NCBI GenBank assembly: GCA_963765935.1
Contig: CAVXXX010000004.1
Span: 62,001 to 126,000, forward strand
Length of the DNA: 64,000 nt
Direction: 5' to 3'
Origin: JAMXLG01 sp963765935
GTDB taxonomy: Bacteria; Vulcanimicrobiota; Vulcanimicrobiia; Vulcanimicrobiales; Vulcanimicrobiaceae
The notes under the pieces are model-generated. The model had not been told where the DNA came from and did no database searches. It worked only from the letters and a program-made list of their open reading frames with translations. Positions 43,617 to 52,340 of this stretch are shown piece after piece; positions within the stretch are counted from its first letter, which is position 1; each line of letters starts with the position of its first letter. The translations under genes and the position numbers were made by a program.

Positions 43617-43981
43617 TCGTGCCCCTCCGTCCCGGTTTTCCGTTCCATATCTTCGCGAAGCGTTTTCGCAAGCGCAATGGCGCGCTCCGTCGAGCGATCC
43701 TCGACGAAGATCAACTCCGGCGTATGCCGCAAGTCGATCTCATGCCCCAGCTCACCGCGAAGAAACTTCGAAGCATTCTTCAAGGCATCGAGTGATTGGC
43801 GCGCTTGATGGCGGTCGCCAATGATCGACACGAAAACCTTGCAGTGACGCAGGTCGTCGCTCACTTCGGCGCGCGTCACCGTCACGAATCCAAGGCGCGG
43901 ATCCCGCAGCTGTTGCGTGATGAGCGTGCCGAGTATCCGCTGGATTTCGTGGTCGATGCGCGCTAATCGTTGCGATTTCAC
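43613..43981 (-). CDS. rbfA: 30S ribosome-binding factor A
   Basis: A 122-residue KH-domain factor for 16S rRNA 5' maturation. It has the typical QRLARIDHEIQRILGTLITQ, DPRLGFVTVTRAEVSDDLRH and LGHEIDLRHTPELIFVEDRS (family pattern with conserved RxTPxL). The GTG at 43981 shares its first base with the infB TAG, so the two are coupled. The length is normal. Confidence 0.95.
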   Translation of the reverse strand: MKSQRLARIDHEIQRILGTLITQQLRDPRLGFVTVTRAEVSDDLRHCKVFVSIIGDRHQARQSLDALKNASKFLRGELGHEIDLRHTPELIFVEDRSTERAIALAKTLREDMERKTGTEGHE

Positions 43982-46800
43982 TACGCGCGCACCAACTCTG
44001 CCGCGACTTGTTCGGTGACATACGCCTCGATAACGTCGCCGGTTTTGAGATCTTGGAAGCGAGCGATCTGGATACCGCACTCGTAGCCTTCAGCGACTTC
44101 GCGGACGTCGTCCTTGAAGCGGCGCAACGACTCGAGTTCGCCCGTAAAGACGACTGCAGCATCACGCAGCACGCGAACCTTTGCGTTACGCGTGATCTTG
44201 CCATCTTTGACGTAGCAGCCGACGATCGTGCCGACCTTCGAAACTTTGAAGACTTCGCGCACTTCCGCGTGACCGAGCGTGACTTCACGTTCGACCGGCG
44301 CAAGCATGCCCGTCATCGCCTTCTTGAGGTCTTCTTCGATCTCATAGATGACCTGGTAGAAGCGCAGGTCGACGCCTTCGTTGTCGGCCAAACGCTTCGC
44401 CGTTTCGTCAGGACGAATGTTGAAGCCAATAAGCACGGCACCCGATGCGCTCGCGAGGTTGACGTCGTTCGGCGAAATTGCACCGACGCCGCCGTGAATG
44501 ACGCGCACGTCGACTTCCTCGGTCGAGAGCGACTCCATCCGCGCGCGCAGCGCTTCGAGTGAACCTTGACCATCCGCTTTGATGATGAGATTGAGCGTTT
44601 TCTTGCCTTCCGCCGGCATCTGCATGAACGTCTCGAGCGACACGCGCTGCGGACCGCCTTGGATGCGTACGTCGCGACGGCGAACCGCACGCTTCTCCGC
44701 GGTTTCACGCGCGACGCGTTCGTCGCTGACAACCATCAACGTGTCCCCTGCGGCAGGCACGTCTTGCAAACCCATGACCTCGACCGGAATCGAGGGTCCG
44801 GCCTTCTTCACTTGCTTGCCCTTGTCGTCGATCAGCGCGCGAACCTTACCGAACGTACCGCCGACGACGACGATGTCGCCGACGCGAAGCGTTCCGTTTT
44901 GCACGAGCACCGTTGCCACTGCACCGCGTCCGCGCGAGAGTTGCGATTCGATCACCACGCCCGTCGCACGCCGGTTTTTGTTGGCTTTGAGTTCCTTGAT
45001 GTCGGCTTCCAGCAACACCGTGTCAAGCAGCCCATCGATACCGTCGCCGGTCCTTGCGGAAACCGGCACCATTTCGATGTTGCCGCCCCAGTCGACCGGT
45101 TGCAGACCGTTGTCGATGAGCTGTTGCTTCACGCGATCCGGTTGTGCGTCGGGTTTATCCATCTTGTTGATGGCAACGACGATCGGAACGTTCGCGGCTC
45201 TGACGTGCGCGATCGCTTCTTTCGTCTGCGGCATGACGCCGTCGTCTGCGGCAACCACGAGGATTGCGACGTCCGTGGCCTTCGCGCCGCGCGCACGCAT
45301 CGCGGTAAACGCTTCGTGACCGGGCGTATCGATGAACGTGATCTTGCGATCGTTACGCTCGACCGTGTACGCACCAATCTTCTGCGTGATGCCGCCCGCT
45401 TCGCCCGCAGCGACGTTCGCGCTACGGATCTTATCGAGCAGCGACGTCTTCCCGTGGTCGACGTGGCCGAGCACGGTGACAACGGGCGGACGCGCCGTCA
45501 TCATTTCCGGTTTGTCTTCTTCTTGCTCGACGGTGACTTCTTCGCCGGCTTCTTTGACGACCGCGTTGAAGCCGAACTTCTTCGCTACGTTAATTGCAAC
45601 GTCGCTCGGAATATTCTGATTGATCGTCGCCATCGTACCGGTCTTGATCAACTCGGTGATGACGTCTTTGACGGGAACGATCATCGACGTTGCAAGTTCT
45701 TGCACCGTCAGCAAGTCGGGAATTTCAATCGCCTCGAGCTGACGCAGCGGCGCAGCGGCGGCGTGATCGCCACCCTTCTTCTTACGCTGACGCTCTTTCT
45801 CGAGCAGCAGTTCTTTTTCGCGATCTTTTTTCGCGGCAGCCTTATCCTCGTGGCTGCGGGGACGATCGCCGGGGCGTCCGCCGGCAGACGGCGCCGGAGC
45901 TTCCGTCGCACTCGAGGGCATGCCCGGGCGCGGCCCCGGCCCCATCGGGCGCGGAGCACCAGGGCCCATCGGACGGAACGGACCGTTACCCGCGGGGCGG
46001 CGTTGCGCAGGAGGTGTCAGGGGACCATTGCCGCGCGGTTGACCGGGTTGAACCGGACCTTTGCCCCCTTGACCCGGCATCGCTTGACCGGGACGCGGTG
46101 CAACGCCAGGGCGGCCGGGCATACCGGTCGAGGGCCCAGGGGAAGCCGAGGCCGTCGTAGTCGGCGGCGGCGGACGTCGCTGAATCGAGGATTGGCCGTG
46201 CGGAACGGGCTTGAGGCGCGGGATCGGCGCTTCAGGCGCCGAGGGCTTGGGAGCCGGACGTGACGGGGGCGCCGGCGGACGTTCCGCAGCAGCGGGACGC
46301 GGCGCGACTTCCTCCGGAGCGGGCGCGGCGGCAACAGCCGGTGCCTCAGGAACAGCCTTAGGTTCTTCGGGCGCAATTGGCGGGGCAACCGATGCCGCAG
46401 GCGGCGGCGTCGGACGCGCAGCGGGCTTCGCTGGCGCGGGGCGCGCCGACGTCGGACTGACCGGTTTTAAACGCGGAACCGCGGGCTCGGCCGGGGCGGC
46501 AGCCTTAGCCGCAGCAGGTGCTGCAGCGGGCGCGGAAGCCTCAGCAGGTACCGGTTTTTTCGGTACCGCGCGCGCGGCAGCAGCGCCATCCTTCTTCGGT
46601 GCCGCCGGCTTCGCGCCGGGTGCAGGCTTAAGCACGCTTCGGACCAGATCGGCGATCTGCTCCGGGACCACGCTCAGTTGATTCTTCGCCTCAAAGACGC
46701 CGCCAAGGCGCTCGTTAAAAAGGGCGATGAGTTCTTTCGAAGTGAGCCCGACCTCTTTGGCGAGCTCGAAAATACGTACCTTACCGGTCGAAGTTGCCAT
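43981..46800 (-). CDS. infB: Translation initiation factor IF-2
   Basis: A 939-residue GTPase placing fMet-tRNA on the 30S subunit. It starts with an IF2_N domain (GKVRIFELAKEVGLTSKELI), followed by a long Ala/Pro/Gly-rich linker (about residues 60-340) and a Lys/Glu helix. A second IF2_N (about 370) precedes the G domain: VLGHVDHGKTSLLDKI (about 445), IDTPGHEAFTAMRARG and AINKMDKPDAQ. Domains II-IV complete it. ATG 46800 was chosen because the protein begins there; a strong hairpin ends four bases upstream and masks the ribosome binding site. Order nusA-ylxR-infB-rbfA is standard. Confidence 0.97.
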   Translation of the reverse strand: MATSTGKVRIFELAKEVGLTSKELIALFNERLGGVFEAKNQLSVVPEQIADLVRSVLKPAPGAKPAAPKKDGAAAARAVPKKPVPAEASAPAAAPAAAKAAAPAEPAVPRLKPVSPTSARPAPAKPAARPTPPPAASVAPPIAPEEPKAVPEAPAVAAAPAPEEVAPRPAAAERPPAPPSRPAPKPSAPEAPIPRLKPVPHGQSSIQRRPPPPTTTASASPGPSTGMPGRPGVAPRPGQAMPGQGGKGPVQPGQPRGNGPLTPPAQRRPAGNGPFRPMGPGAPRPMGPGPRPGMPSSATEAPAPSAGGRPGDRPRSHEDKAAAKKDREKELLLEKERQRKKKGGDHAAAAPLRQLEAIEIPDLLTVQELATSMIVPVKDVITELIKTGTMATINQNIPSDVAINVAKKFGFNAVVKEAGEEVTVEQEEDKPEMMTARPPVVTVLGHVDHGKTSLLDKIRSANVAAGEAGGITQKIGAYTVERNDRKITFIDTPGHEAFTAMRARGAKATDVAILVVAADDGVMPQTKEAIAHVRAANVPIVVAINKMDKPDAQPDRVKQQLIDNGLQPVDWGGNIEMVPVSARTGDGIDGLLDTVLLEADIKELKANKNRRATGVVIESQLSRGRGAVATVLVQNGTLRVGDIVVVGGTFGKVRALIDDKGKQVKKAGPSIPVEVMGLQDVPAAGDTLMVVSDERVARETAEKRAVRRRDVRIQGGPQRVSLETFMQMPAEGKKTLNLIIKADGQGSLEALRARMESLSTEEVDVRVIHGGVGAISPNDVNLASASGAVLIGFNIRPDETAKRLADNEGVDLRFYQVIYEIEEDLKKAMTGMLAPVEREVTLGHAEVREVFKVSKVGTIVGCYVKDGKITRNAKVRVLRDAAVVFTGELESLRRFKDDVREVAEGYECGIQIARFQDLKTGDVIEAYVTEQVAAELVRA

Positions 46801-46804
46801 TATT

Positions 46805-46830
46805 CCCCAAAGTGGTCCCCACTTTTGGGG
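46805..46830 (-). promoter_or_regulatory. Hairpin masking the infB ribosome binding site
   Basis: CCCCAAAGTGG (46805-46815) and CCACTTTTGGGG (46819-46830) form an 11-bp stem with a tiny loop. On the minus strand the 3' arm ends in GGGG followed by AATA and the infB ATG, so the only G-rich Shine-Dalgarno candidate is in the stem. The 192-base gap 46801-46992 also holds a second hairpin (CCCGCGTT/AACGCGGG near 46884-46902) and no gene. Confidence 0.5.
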
Positions 46831-46992
46831 GCCCCACCAGTTTGAGAGCACTCCGCAGCAGCCTTCAGCCGCTGCTCCGTGCCCCCGCGTTTTTAACGCG
46901 GGTCCCCCAAACGGTGTAGGCCGCTTCGGGTTCCCGCTAAGTCGTCACAGAGCTGCCCTCGGTTTAGAGAGCATGGTGCTTACCGAACATTG

Positions 46993-47253
46993 TTATCCAT
47001 CGTTTTTCACCGAACTACTTATTAAACCATATTCTTCGGCTGCCGTTGCAAGCCCCGGGTAACGCCGATTCTTTGCAACGAGCTTCGCACAGGCAGCCGA
47101 GCAGAGGTATGCTCCTCTTCCCGGCTGCCGTACGTTCATCTTTTGATCCGGTGCCCAGTGATTCCCGGACCGCACGAAGCGGGTCATTTCCCGCTGGGGA
47201 TGCGTCTGCCGGCACCCCACGCACGTGCGAATCGGGATGTGGTTACTCGCCAC
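46993..47253 (-). CDS. ylxR: YlxR-family RNA-binding protein
   Basis: An 86-residue protein with the family signature RTCVGCRQTHPQREMTRFVR near the start and GRGAYLCSAACAKLVAKN further on. YlxR is a small nucleic-acid-binding protein encoded between nusA and infB in many bacteria; it modulates expression of other genes, including by binding RNase P RNA in some species. GTG 47253 lies 11 bases inside the nusA end. The length is typical. Confidence 0.92.
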   Translation of the reverse strand: MASNHIPIRTCVGCRQTHPQREMTRFVRSGNHWAPDQKMNVRQPGRGAYLCSAACAKLVAKNRRYPGLATAAEEYGLISSSVKNDG

Positions 47254-48460
47254 CGCCCAATCGTTCGCGGCGGAACTCTTCCAGTTTGCGAATGAGTTCC
47301 TCATCGACGCCGGCTGCAGGCACTTCTTCTTCCGCTTCGACTTCCTCGACGACTTCCGCAACCGGTTCTTCAACGCCGGTGCGTTCCGTGCGCTCGGCGA
47401 GATACCGCTCGCGCGCTTCATTCGCTTCGCTTTCGCTCGCGATATCAAGACGCCAACCGGTGAGACGCGCGGCGAGCCGCACGTTTTGACCATCGCGTCC
47501 GATCGCAAGCGAGAGTTGATAATCGGGAACGACAACGAGCGCAACGCCGTCGTCTTCGAACAACTCGACGGTGATGACTTTCGCCGGCGCGAGCGCATTC
47601 ATGATGAAGGCTTGCGGATCGGCATCATAGCGAATGACGTCGATCTTTTCGCCTCGCAGGTTATCGGAAACGTTTGCGATGCGGCTCGACTTCGGTCCGA
47701 GGCATGCGCCGATCGGATCGACTTCGGCGCGAAGCGAACGCACCGCGACTTTCGAACGATTACCGCCTTCACGCGCAATCGCCATGATTTCTACGACGCC
47801 ATCGGCGATTTCGGGCACTTCGAGCTCCAGCAATCGCTGCACCAAACCCTCGGCCGCGCGCGATAGCACGACTTGCGGTCCCTTCGGCGACTTACGCACA
47901 TCGAGCACGTAGGCGCGAATGAAGTCGTTGATTCGAAACGCTTCGCCCGGCACTTGCTCTGAGAGGGGAAGAATTGCCTCGTCGCGGCCCTCGAGCAGTA
48001 CGTACATGTTGCGCTGTTCGTAGCGCTGCACCGTGCCGGTGACGAGATCGTTGAGCTTGCGGGCATACTTGTTGTATACCGTGTCGCGCTCGGCTTCGCG
48101 AATTCGCTGCACGATGACTTGCTTCGCCGTTTGGGCGGCAATGCGGCCAAACTCTTTCGGCGTTACTTCTTCATCGAAAAAGTCGCCGGGCTGATACGGG
48201 CCGCCGGCTTTCTTCATGTCGATCTCGAGTTTGGGGTCTTCGACGTTCTCGACGACCGTGCGGCGATGGAAGACGCGGTATTCGCCGGTCTGCCGATCCA
48301 CCATCACGATTGCGTTGGCTTCGCTGCCGTAGTGCCGCTTGTACGCGGTCAAGAGCGCAGCTTCGAGCGCCTCGAGCAGCATCTCGAACGGAATGTTGCG
48401 TTCCTTCGAGATGAACTGTAAGACGTCGAGTAATTTCTCGTCAGCTACCGGTTCTGCCAT
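47243..48460 (-). CDS. nusA: Transcription termination/antitermination factor NusA
   Basis: A 405-residue RNA polymerase-associated factor. The N-terminal domain (LLDVLQFISKERNIPFEMLL) is followed by an S1 domain (GTVQRYEQRNMYVLLEGRDE). KH1 has the block GGNRSKVAVRSLRAEVDPIG with GPKSSRIANVSDNLRGEKID, and KH2 has VPDYQLSLAIGRDGQNVRLA. The C-terminal tail (about 55 residues, Glu-rich) lacks the acidic repeats of Escherichia coli. ATG 48460 lies 20 bases inside the rimP end. Confidence 0.97.
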   Translation of the reverse strand: MAEPVADEKLLDVLQFISKERNIPFEMLLEALEAALLTAYKRHYGSEANAIVMVDRQTGEYRVFHRRTVVENVEDPKLEIDMKKAGGPYQPGDFFDEEVTPKEFGRIAAQTAKQVIVQRIREAERDTVYNKYARKLNDLVTGTVQRYEQRNMYVLLEGRDEAILPLSEQVPGEAFRINDFIRAYVLDVRKSPKGPQVVLSRAAEGLVQRLLELEVPEIADGVVEIMAIAREGGNRSKVAVRSLRAEVDPIGACLGPKSSRIANVSDNLRGEKIDVIRYDADPQAFIMNALAPAKVITVELFEDDGVALVVVPDYQLSLAIGRDGQNVRLAARLTGWRLDIASESEANEARERYLAERTERTGVEEPVAEVVEEVEAEEEVPAAGVDEELIRKLEEFRRERLGGGE

Positions 48461-48956
48461 GTGTCTTCCGTTCACGTTTATCGCGAGTAAGGTCGGCGCG
48501 CGGATCGTATTCCAAATTCGCCGATTTGATCGTTGCAATGGGTAACGGCAATTCGCCGCCGCCATCCGTTGCAAGAATCACCGTTTCGCCCCGCAGTCCG
48601 ACGAGCGTACCGCGATGCGTTTTGCCGCCGTTAATCATCAGCGACGTCACGATGCGCGCGCGTTTTCCCGCGAAGCGCTCGTAATCGTGCGGACGCACGA
48701 GCGGGCGTTCGAGGCCTGCCGACTCCACTTCGAGTGAATACGGATCCTCGAACGTCTCGAGTGCGTCGTTGATGCGCGATGCGATTCGCTCGCACGTCGC
48801 CAGGTCAACGCCGCCCTCTTTGTCGATTGTTACGCTCAGCGTCGTCATGCCGCGACGCGAATGCGCCGAGTGCGCGACGATTTCAACCTGCGCGAAATTA
48901 CCGTCATGAGCGATCGCGTCCAACGTTTGCTCGAACTTGTCCGTCAACGCAGACAC
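48441..48956 (-). CDS. rimP: Ribosome maturation factor RimP
   Basis: A 171-residue 30S assembly factor. It shows the pattern VTIDKEGGVDLATCERIASR, EDPYSLEVESAGLERPLVRP (family hallmark) and RFAGKRARIVTSLMINGGKT, with the C-terminal SH3-like half. GTG 48956 is used. It heads the nusA operon. A leader of about 150 bases with nested hairpins (AGGGCC/GGCCCT around CCCGTACGGG, 49042-49072) precedes it. Confidence 0.93.
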   Translation of the reverse strand: MSALTDKFEQTLDAIAHDGNFAQVEIVAHSAHSRRGMTTLSVTIDKEGGVDLATCERIASRINDALETFEDPYSLEVESAGLERPLVRPHDYERFAGKRARIVTSLMINGGKTHRGTLVGLRGETVILATDGGGELPLPIATIKSANLEYDPRADLTRDKRERKTHGRTGS

Positions 48957-49115
48957 GCGACTGCCCCCTTTACAACAACGAAGCGCGGGACATGCCCACG
49001 CTCGTACAACCGACCATATCTTAGGATAGCGGAAAGGGTGAAGGGCCGCAACCCCACCCGTACGGGGGCCCTCGCCTCGCTAAAGCAAGCTTGCGACCTA
49101 CATCGCTAGGAGATT

Positions 49116-49165
49116 AAAAAAACGGCGGGCCGTAATCCCACGTGGATTGCGGCCCCTCGTTTTTT
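49116..49165. terminator. Strong hairpin terminator upstream of rimP
   Basis: GGGCCGTAATCC (49127-49138) and GGATTGCGGCCC (49144-49155) pair over 12 bp with one G-T pair and a 5-base loop. Seven A precede it and a T-run (49160-49165) follows, so it could work in both directions. The T-G position is a valid wobble only in plus-strand RNA. Confidence 0.8.
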
Positions 49166-49189
49166 GTTATTTATTCGTGCGAGCTTAAC

Positions 49190-49385
49190 GCGCTACCGGT
49201 GAACGTCCGGCTCCGTAGGGGTGATCATGAGCACCCGTTTTTGCGCGTGCTTCGCGGGCTAAGTAGCCCGGTGGATCTTGCGGTTCCAACCGCACCTCCT
49301 CTTACAGGATTTACCTCAACGGTAAACTCCGTTACGGTGCACGGCGCTTTCGGCGCCTGCGCTCCGTGGCTTCACTGCCACGGTT
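49190..49385. ncRNA. Candidate structured RNA (hairpin-dense intergenic region)
   Basis: No plausible coding frame lies between the terminator and the end of the TonB-like gene (49464). At least six hairpins follow each other. They are CCGG/CCGG (49196-49210), GGGTG/CACCC (49219-49236), CGGGCT/AGCCCG (49255-49270), GCGG/CCGC (49280-49293), AACGG/CCGTT (49318-49333) and GGCGC/GCGCC (49343-49357). CCGTGGC/GCCACGG (49364-49383) is the longest, with a 7-bp stem. The stems are perfect, so strand cannot be told. A minus-strand transcript would end at the terminator at 49116-49165. It matches no RNA family I can recognise. Confidence 0.4.
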
Positions 49386-49463
49386 ACGTTCATACCTTCG
49401 TTTTATCGGTACACTCTTATTCTATTCAGCTAAAACGCGCACTTCAAGCGGGAGTCTATAAAG

Positions 49464-50837
49464 TCACGGCGACGGTGCGGGCGAGGGAGCGAAGGGCACT
49501 AACGCGCGTGCACTACACACCGCTGATGCATTCGCTTCGACGATCGGCGGAAGTGTGCCGACATGCTTTGCGCCGATGGAAACTTGTACGCCTCCGGATA
49601 GCGGATTTGTTGCTGTCCCAATTTGTCGTTGCGCACCCATTCCGCTCGACGGTGGATAGCGCAACATCCAACCGTCGCACATCGTAATCATCCCGACATG
49701 CCGCACAGTCGTTACCCACATCTTGATGTGCTCGTCACTGCCGTTGCTCGATTGTTCAAACATGAACTTGGTCATTGCAATCACTTGAGGCGGCGGCGTC
49801 GGTTCCATCGATCCGTTCAGCGTCACCGCCGGATGGTACGAGCCTTGCGTCGGATTGACCGGACCGTTCGGTAACATCGAGCGCAATTTCGCATTGATAT
49901 CGGGCGGCCCGGATGATGGCTTTGGACGGCTCCCGGCAGTCCCTGAAACGGGCGTTGCCGTCGGCGAAACGGCGACGGGGCGCGAGGGTCCGGCCTTTTG
50001 CGTGCCGGCGTTTCCCGGACGCGGACCGGGCGACGTCACGCCCTTCGGGCCGGGCGATGGCGCTGCTCCCTTTGTTTGCGCCACGGAAGCCCCTTGAGTC
50101 GGGCTTGGGCTTGGCACACCGGGTTTCGGCGCGGGAGAGCTGATGGCGCTCGGCGCGGCGGCAGGCGAAACCGTTGGTGCTGCACTCGCCTTCGGCGCGG
50201 CGGCGACTACCGATGGGAGCGGACTGGGCGACGCGGGGGCGGGCGTTTGCGGTTTTGCAGTCGGGGCCGCGGTCGGCAACGGGGGTCGCGGTGATGGCTT
50301 GGCGGTCGGGGCGCTGGTCAGGACCGGCGTCGGTGCCGCAGTCGGCGGCGTGGTTACCGTGACCGCGACACTCGCTGCCGTGGGCGCGGATGTTGGAACC
50401 GCAGGCAGCTGATTCTGAGGCTGCGGTTCGTAGACGGCTTGCGTGGGCTGGATGTTTGGTTGTGGTGTCGCTTGCGGAAGCGGCGTGGGATTGGGCGGCG
50501 CCGTCGGCGCAAATTTTGCAAGTTCGTGTCGTGCCGGCGGCTGTGGTTGATGTGCCGGTTGTGCGGCACGTGCGTGCTGAACGGGCGCAATGCGCGGTGC
50601 GTGCGGAACGGGGGCCGCTTGTTGCATTTTCACCGGAGCTTGCGCAACGACCGGCGCACGTTGTTCTACGGTAACGATTGAACCGCCGATCTGACTTTCC
50701 GTCGCACCTTCTTCCGATGTATTCGCGACAACGCTGAAGAGTACGAGCGCGAGGAGCATGTGAATGAGCAGCGAGGCGAGATAACTTCCCGCAAGCCGCT
50801 CACTATAGCGCCGGTCCCGCGGATCGCGCTCATGCAT
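49464..50837 (-). CDS. TonB-like Pro/Ala-rich membrane-anchored protein
   Basis: A 457-residue protein built like TonB or TolA: a short basic N-terminus, one helix (YLASLLIHMLLALVLFSVVA), about 280 residues of Pro/Ala/Thr low complexity (APTAAPT, PSPSP repeats), and a globular C-terminus. The C-terminal part (INAKLRSMLPNGPVNPTQGS onward; two Cys) does not show the standard TonB fold pattern, so the name refers to architecture only. It could span the periplasm. Start ATG 50837; the longer ORF from 50924 would overlap the pyk promoter region. It is divergent from pyk. Confidence 0.7.
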   Translation of the reverse strand: MHERDPRDRRYSERLAGSYLASLLIHMLLALVLFSVVANTSEEGATESQIGGSIVTVEQRAPVVAQAPVKMQQAAPVPHAPRIAPVQHARAAQPAHQPQPPARHELAKFAPTAPPNPTPLPQATPQPNIQPTQAVYEPQPQNQLPAVPTSAPTAASVAVTVTTPPTAAPTPVLTSAPTAKPSPRPPLPTAAPTAKPQTPAPASPSPLPSVVAAAPKASAAPTVSPAAAPSAISSPAPKPGVPSPSPTQGASVAQTKGAAPSPGPKGVTSPGPRPGNAGTQKAGPSRPVAVSPTATPVSGTAGSRPKPSSGPPDINAKLRSMLPNGPVNPTQGSYHPAVTLNGSMEPTPPPQVIAMTKFMFEQSSNGSDEHIKMWVTTVRHVGMITMCDGWMLRYPPSSGMGAQRQIGTATNPLSGGVQVSIGAKHVGTLPPIVEANASAVCSARALVPFAPSPAPSP

Positions 50838-50906
50838 GCACGCGCTTAATGCGCTTAACCATGCGCAGGAGCCTGCCTGTTCAGACGCGCACGGTGACAG
50901 GCGAAC

Positions 50907-52340
50907 ATGGAAAGTATCCTGCAAAAACGTACGAAGATCGTCGCAACCATCGGTCCAGCATCGCGCGAGCCCGCCATCATCCGTTCGTTGTTCATTAACG
51001 GCGCGAACGTCTTACGCCTCAATTTCTCGCATGGCACGCCCGCCGAACACGCGGAAGTCATATCGAACGCGCGCAAGATCTCGGAAGAGCTGGGAATCCA
51101 TACGGCGGTTCTTCAGGATCTTCCGGGTCCCAAAGTGCGGACCGGAAAACTCGAAGACAGCCTTGCCTCGGTAAAGCTGGAGCGCGGTCAGCGTTTCGTT
51201 TTGACGACGGACGACGTCGCGGGCACGAACGAGCGAATTAGCGTGCAGTACAAAGACCTTCCGCACGACGTCGCGATCGGAAACCGGATCTACCTGCAGG
51301 ACGGACAGATCACGCTGCGGATTATCGCCAAAACGACGAGCGAAATCGATACGACGGTGGAGTTCGGCGGGGAGCTGCGTTCGCAACAAGGCATTAACTA
51401 TCCCGATGGTTCGCTCAACATCACCTCGGTAACCGAACGTGATTTCGAGTACCTCGCCTTCGGACTCGAACACGACGTCGATTACGTAGCCGTCTCGTTC
51501 GTTCGCACGGCCGAAGATATCAATCGCGTTAAAGCGTTCATGAGCGAGCGCGGCCATATGGTTCCCGTCCTTGCGAAGATCGAAAAACATGAGGCGCTCG
51601 AGGACCTTGACAATATCATCGATGCCGCGGACGGCGTCATGGTTGCGCGCGGCGACCTCGGTATCGAAATTCCGCTGGAGCAAGTGCCGCTCGTCCAAAA
51701 AGCGATCATCGCAAAATGCAATCGCGCGAGCAAACCCGTCGTCACTGCGACCCAAATGCTCGAATCGATGACGTTTAATTCAAAGCCGACGCGCGCGGAA
51801 GTAACTGACGTCGCAAACGCGATTCTCGACGGCACCGATGCGGTGATGCTCTCCGGGGAAACGGCGCGCGGACAATTTCCAACCGAAGCAGTTCGCACAA
51901 TGGCCGAAATTGCGCGGGAAGTTGAAAAGAACTACCCGCATGCAATGCTGCGCGACCGCCGCTTAGCGGGAGTTAGCCCGACGATCGCAACGTCGATCGC
52001 TGAAGCAGCAACGCGCGCGAGCGAGGAACTTTTCATTCCGTTCATAGTCACCGGCACGACGACGGGAAATACCGCGCATCATATTGCGGCATTTCGTCCG
52101 CGCGCACGAATTATCGCGTTGACGCCTGCGCCGGAAGTGGCGCAACGGCTTTCTCTGCTGTGGGGCGTAGAATCGCTCTTGATCGACCGCTACTCGTCGA
52201 TCGATGTGTTGCTCTATATGACCGAACAAGTGATGACGCAGGCCGGATTAGTGCGTGCGAAGGATCTCGTTGCTTTCACTACCGGTATGCCGGTCGGAGC
52301 CGGGGGCACGAATCTCTTGAAGATACACGAGATACCGTGA
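50907..52340 (+). CDS. pyk: Pyruvate kinase
   Basis: A 477-residue glycolytic enzyme. The N-terminus KRTKIVATIGPASREPAII leads into ADGVMVARGDLGIEIPLEQV, the catalytic VVTATQMLESMTFNSKPTRA and AVMLSGETARGQFPTEAV, with the metal-binding Glu in VPVLAKIEKHEALEDLDNII. The C-terminal domain has IVTGTTTGNTAHHIAAFRP. The length is normal. Its 3' 93 bases are overlapped by a convergent SRPBCC gene. Confidence 0.97.
   Translation: MESILQKRTKIVATIGPASREPAIIRSLFINGANVLRLNFSHGTPAEHAEVISNARKISEELGIHTAVLQDLPGPKVRTGKLEDSLASVKLERGQRFVLTTDDVAGTNERISVQYKDLPHDVAIGNRIYLQDGQITLRIIAKTTSEIDTTVEFGGELRSQQGINYPDGSLNITSVTERDFEYLAFGLEHDVDYVAVSFVRTAEDINRVKAFMSERGHMVPVLAKIEKHEALEDLDNIIDAADGVMVARGDLGIEIPLEQVPLVQKAIIAKCNRASKPVVTATQMLESMTFNSKPTRAEVTDVANAILDGTDAVMLSGETARGQFPTEAVRTMAEIAREVEKNYPHAMLRDRRLAGVSPTIATSIAEAATRASEELFIPFIVTGTTTGNTAHHIAAFRPRARIIALTPAPEVAQRLSLLWGVESLLIDRYSSIDVLLYMTEQVMTQAGLVRAKDLVAFTTGMPVGAGGTNLLKIHEIP

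Noticed and set aside
44566..46263. 565-codon open frame on the plus strand
   Set aside because: It is antisense to infB across its G domain and linker; codon bias of the true gene keeps the opposite frame open. No family resemblance.
49190..49385. Resemblance to RNase P RNA or a cobalamin riboswitch (GAACGTCCGGCTCC, ACGGTAAACTCC, CCACTG-like pieces)
   Set aside because: Only isolated short matches; the P4 pseudoknot halves, the riboswitch GGGAA/CCCGC core and the expected lengths are missing.
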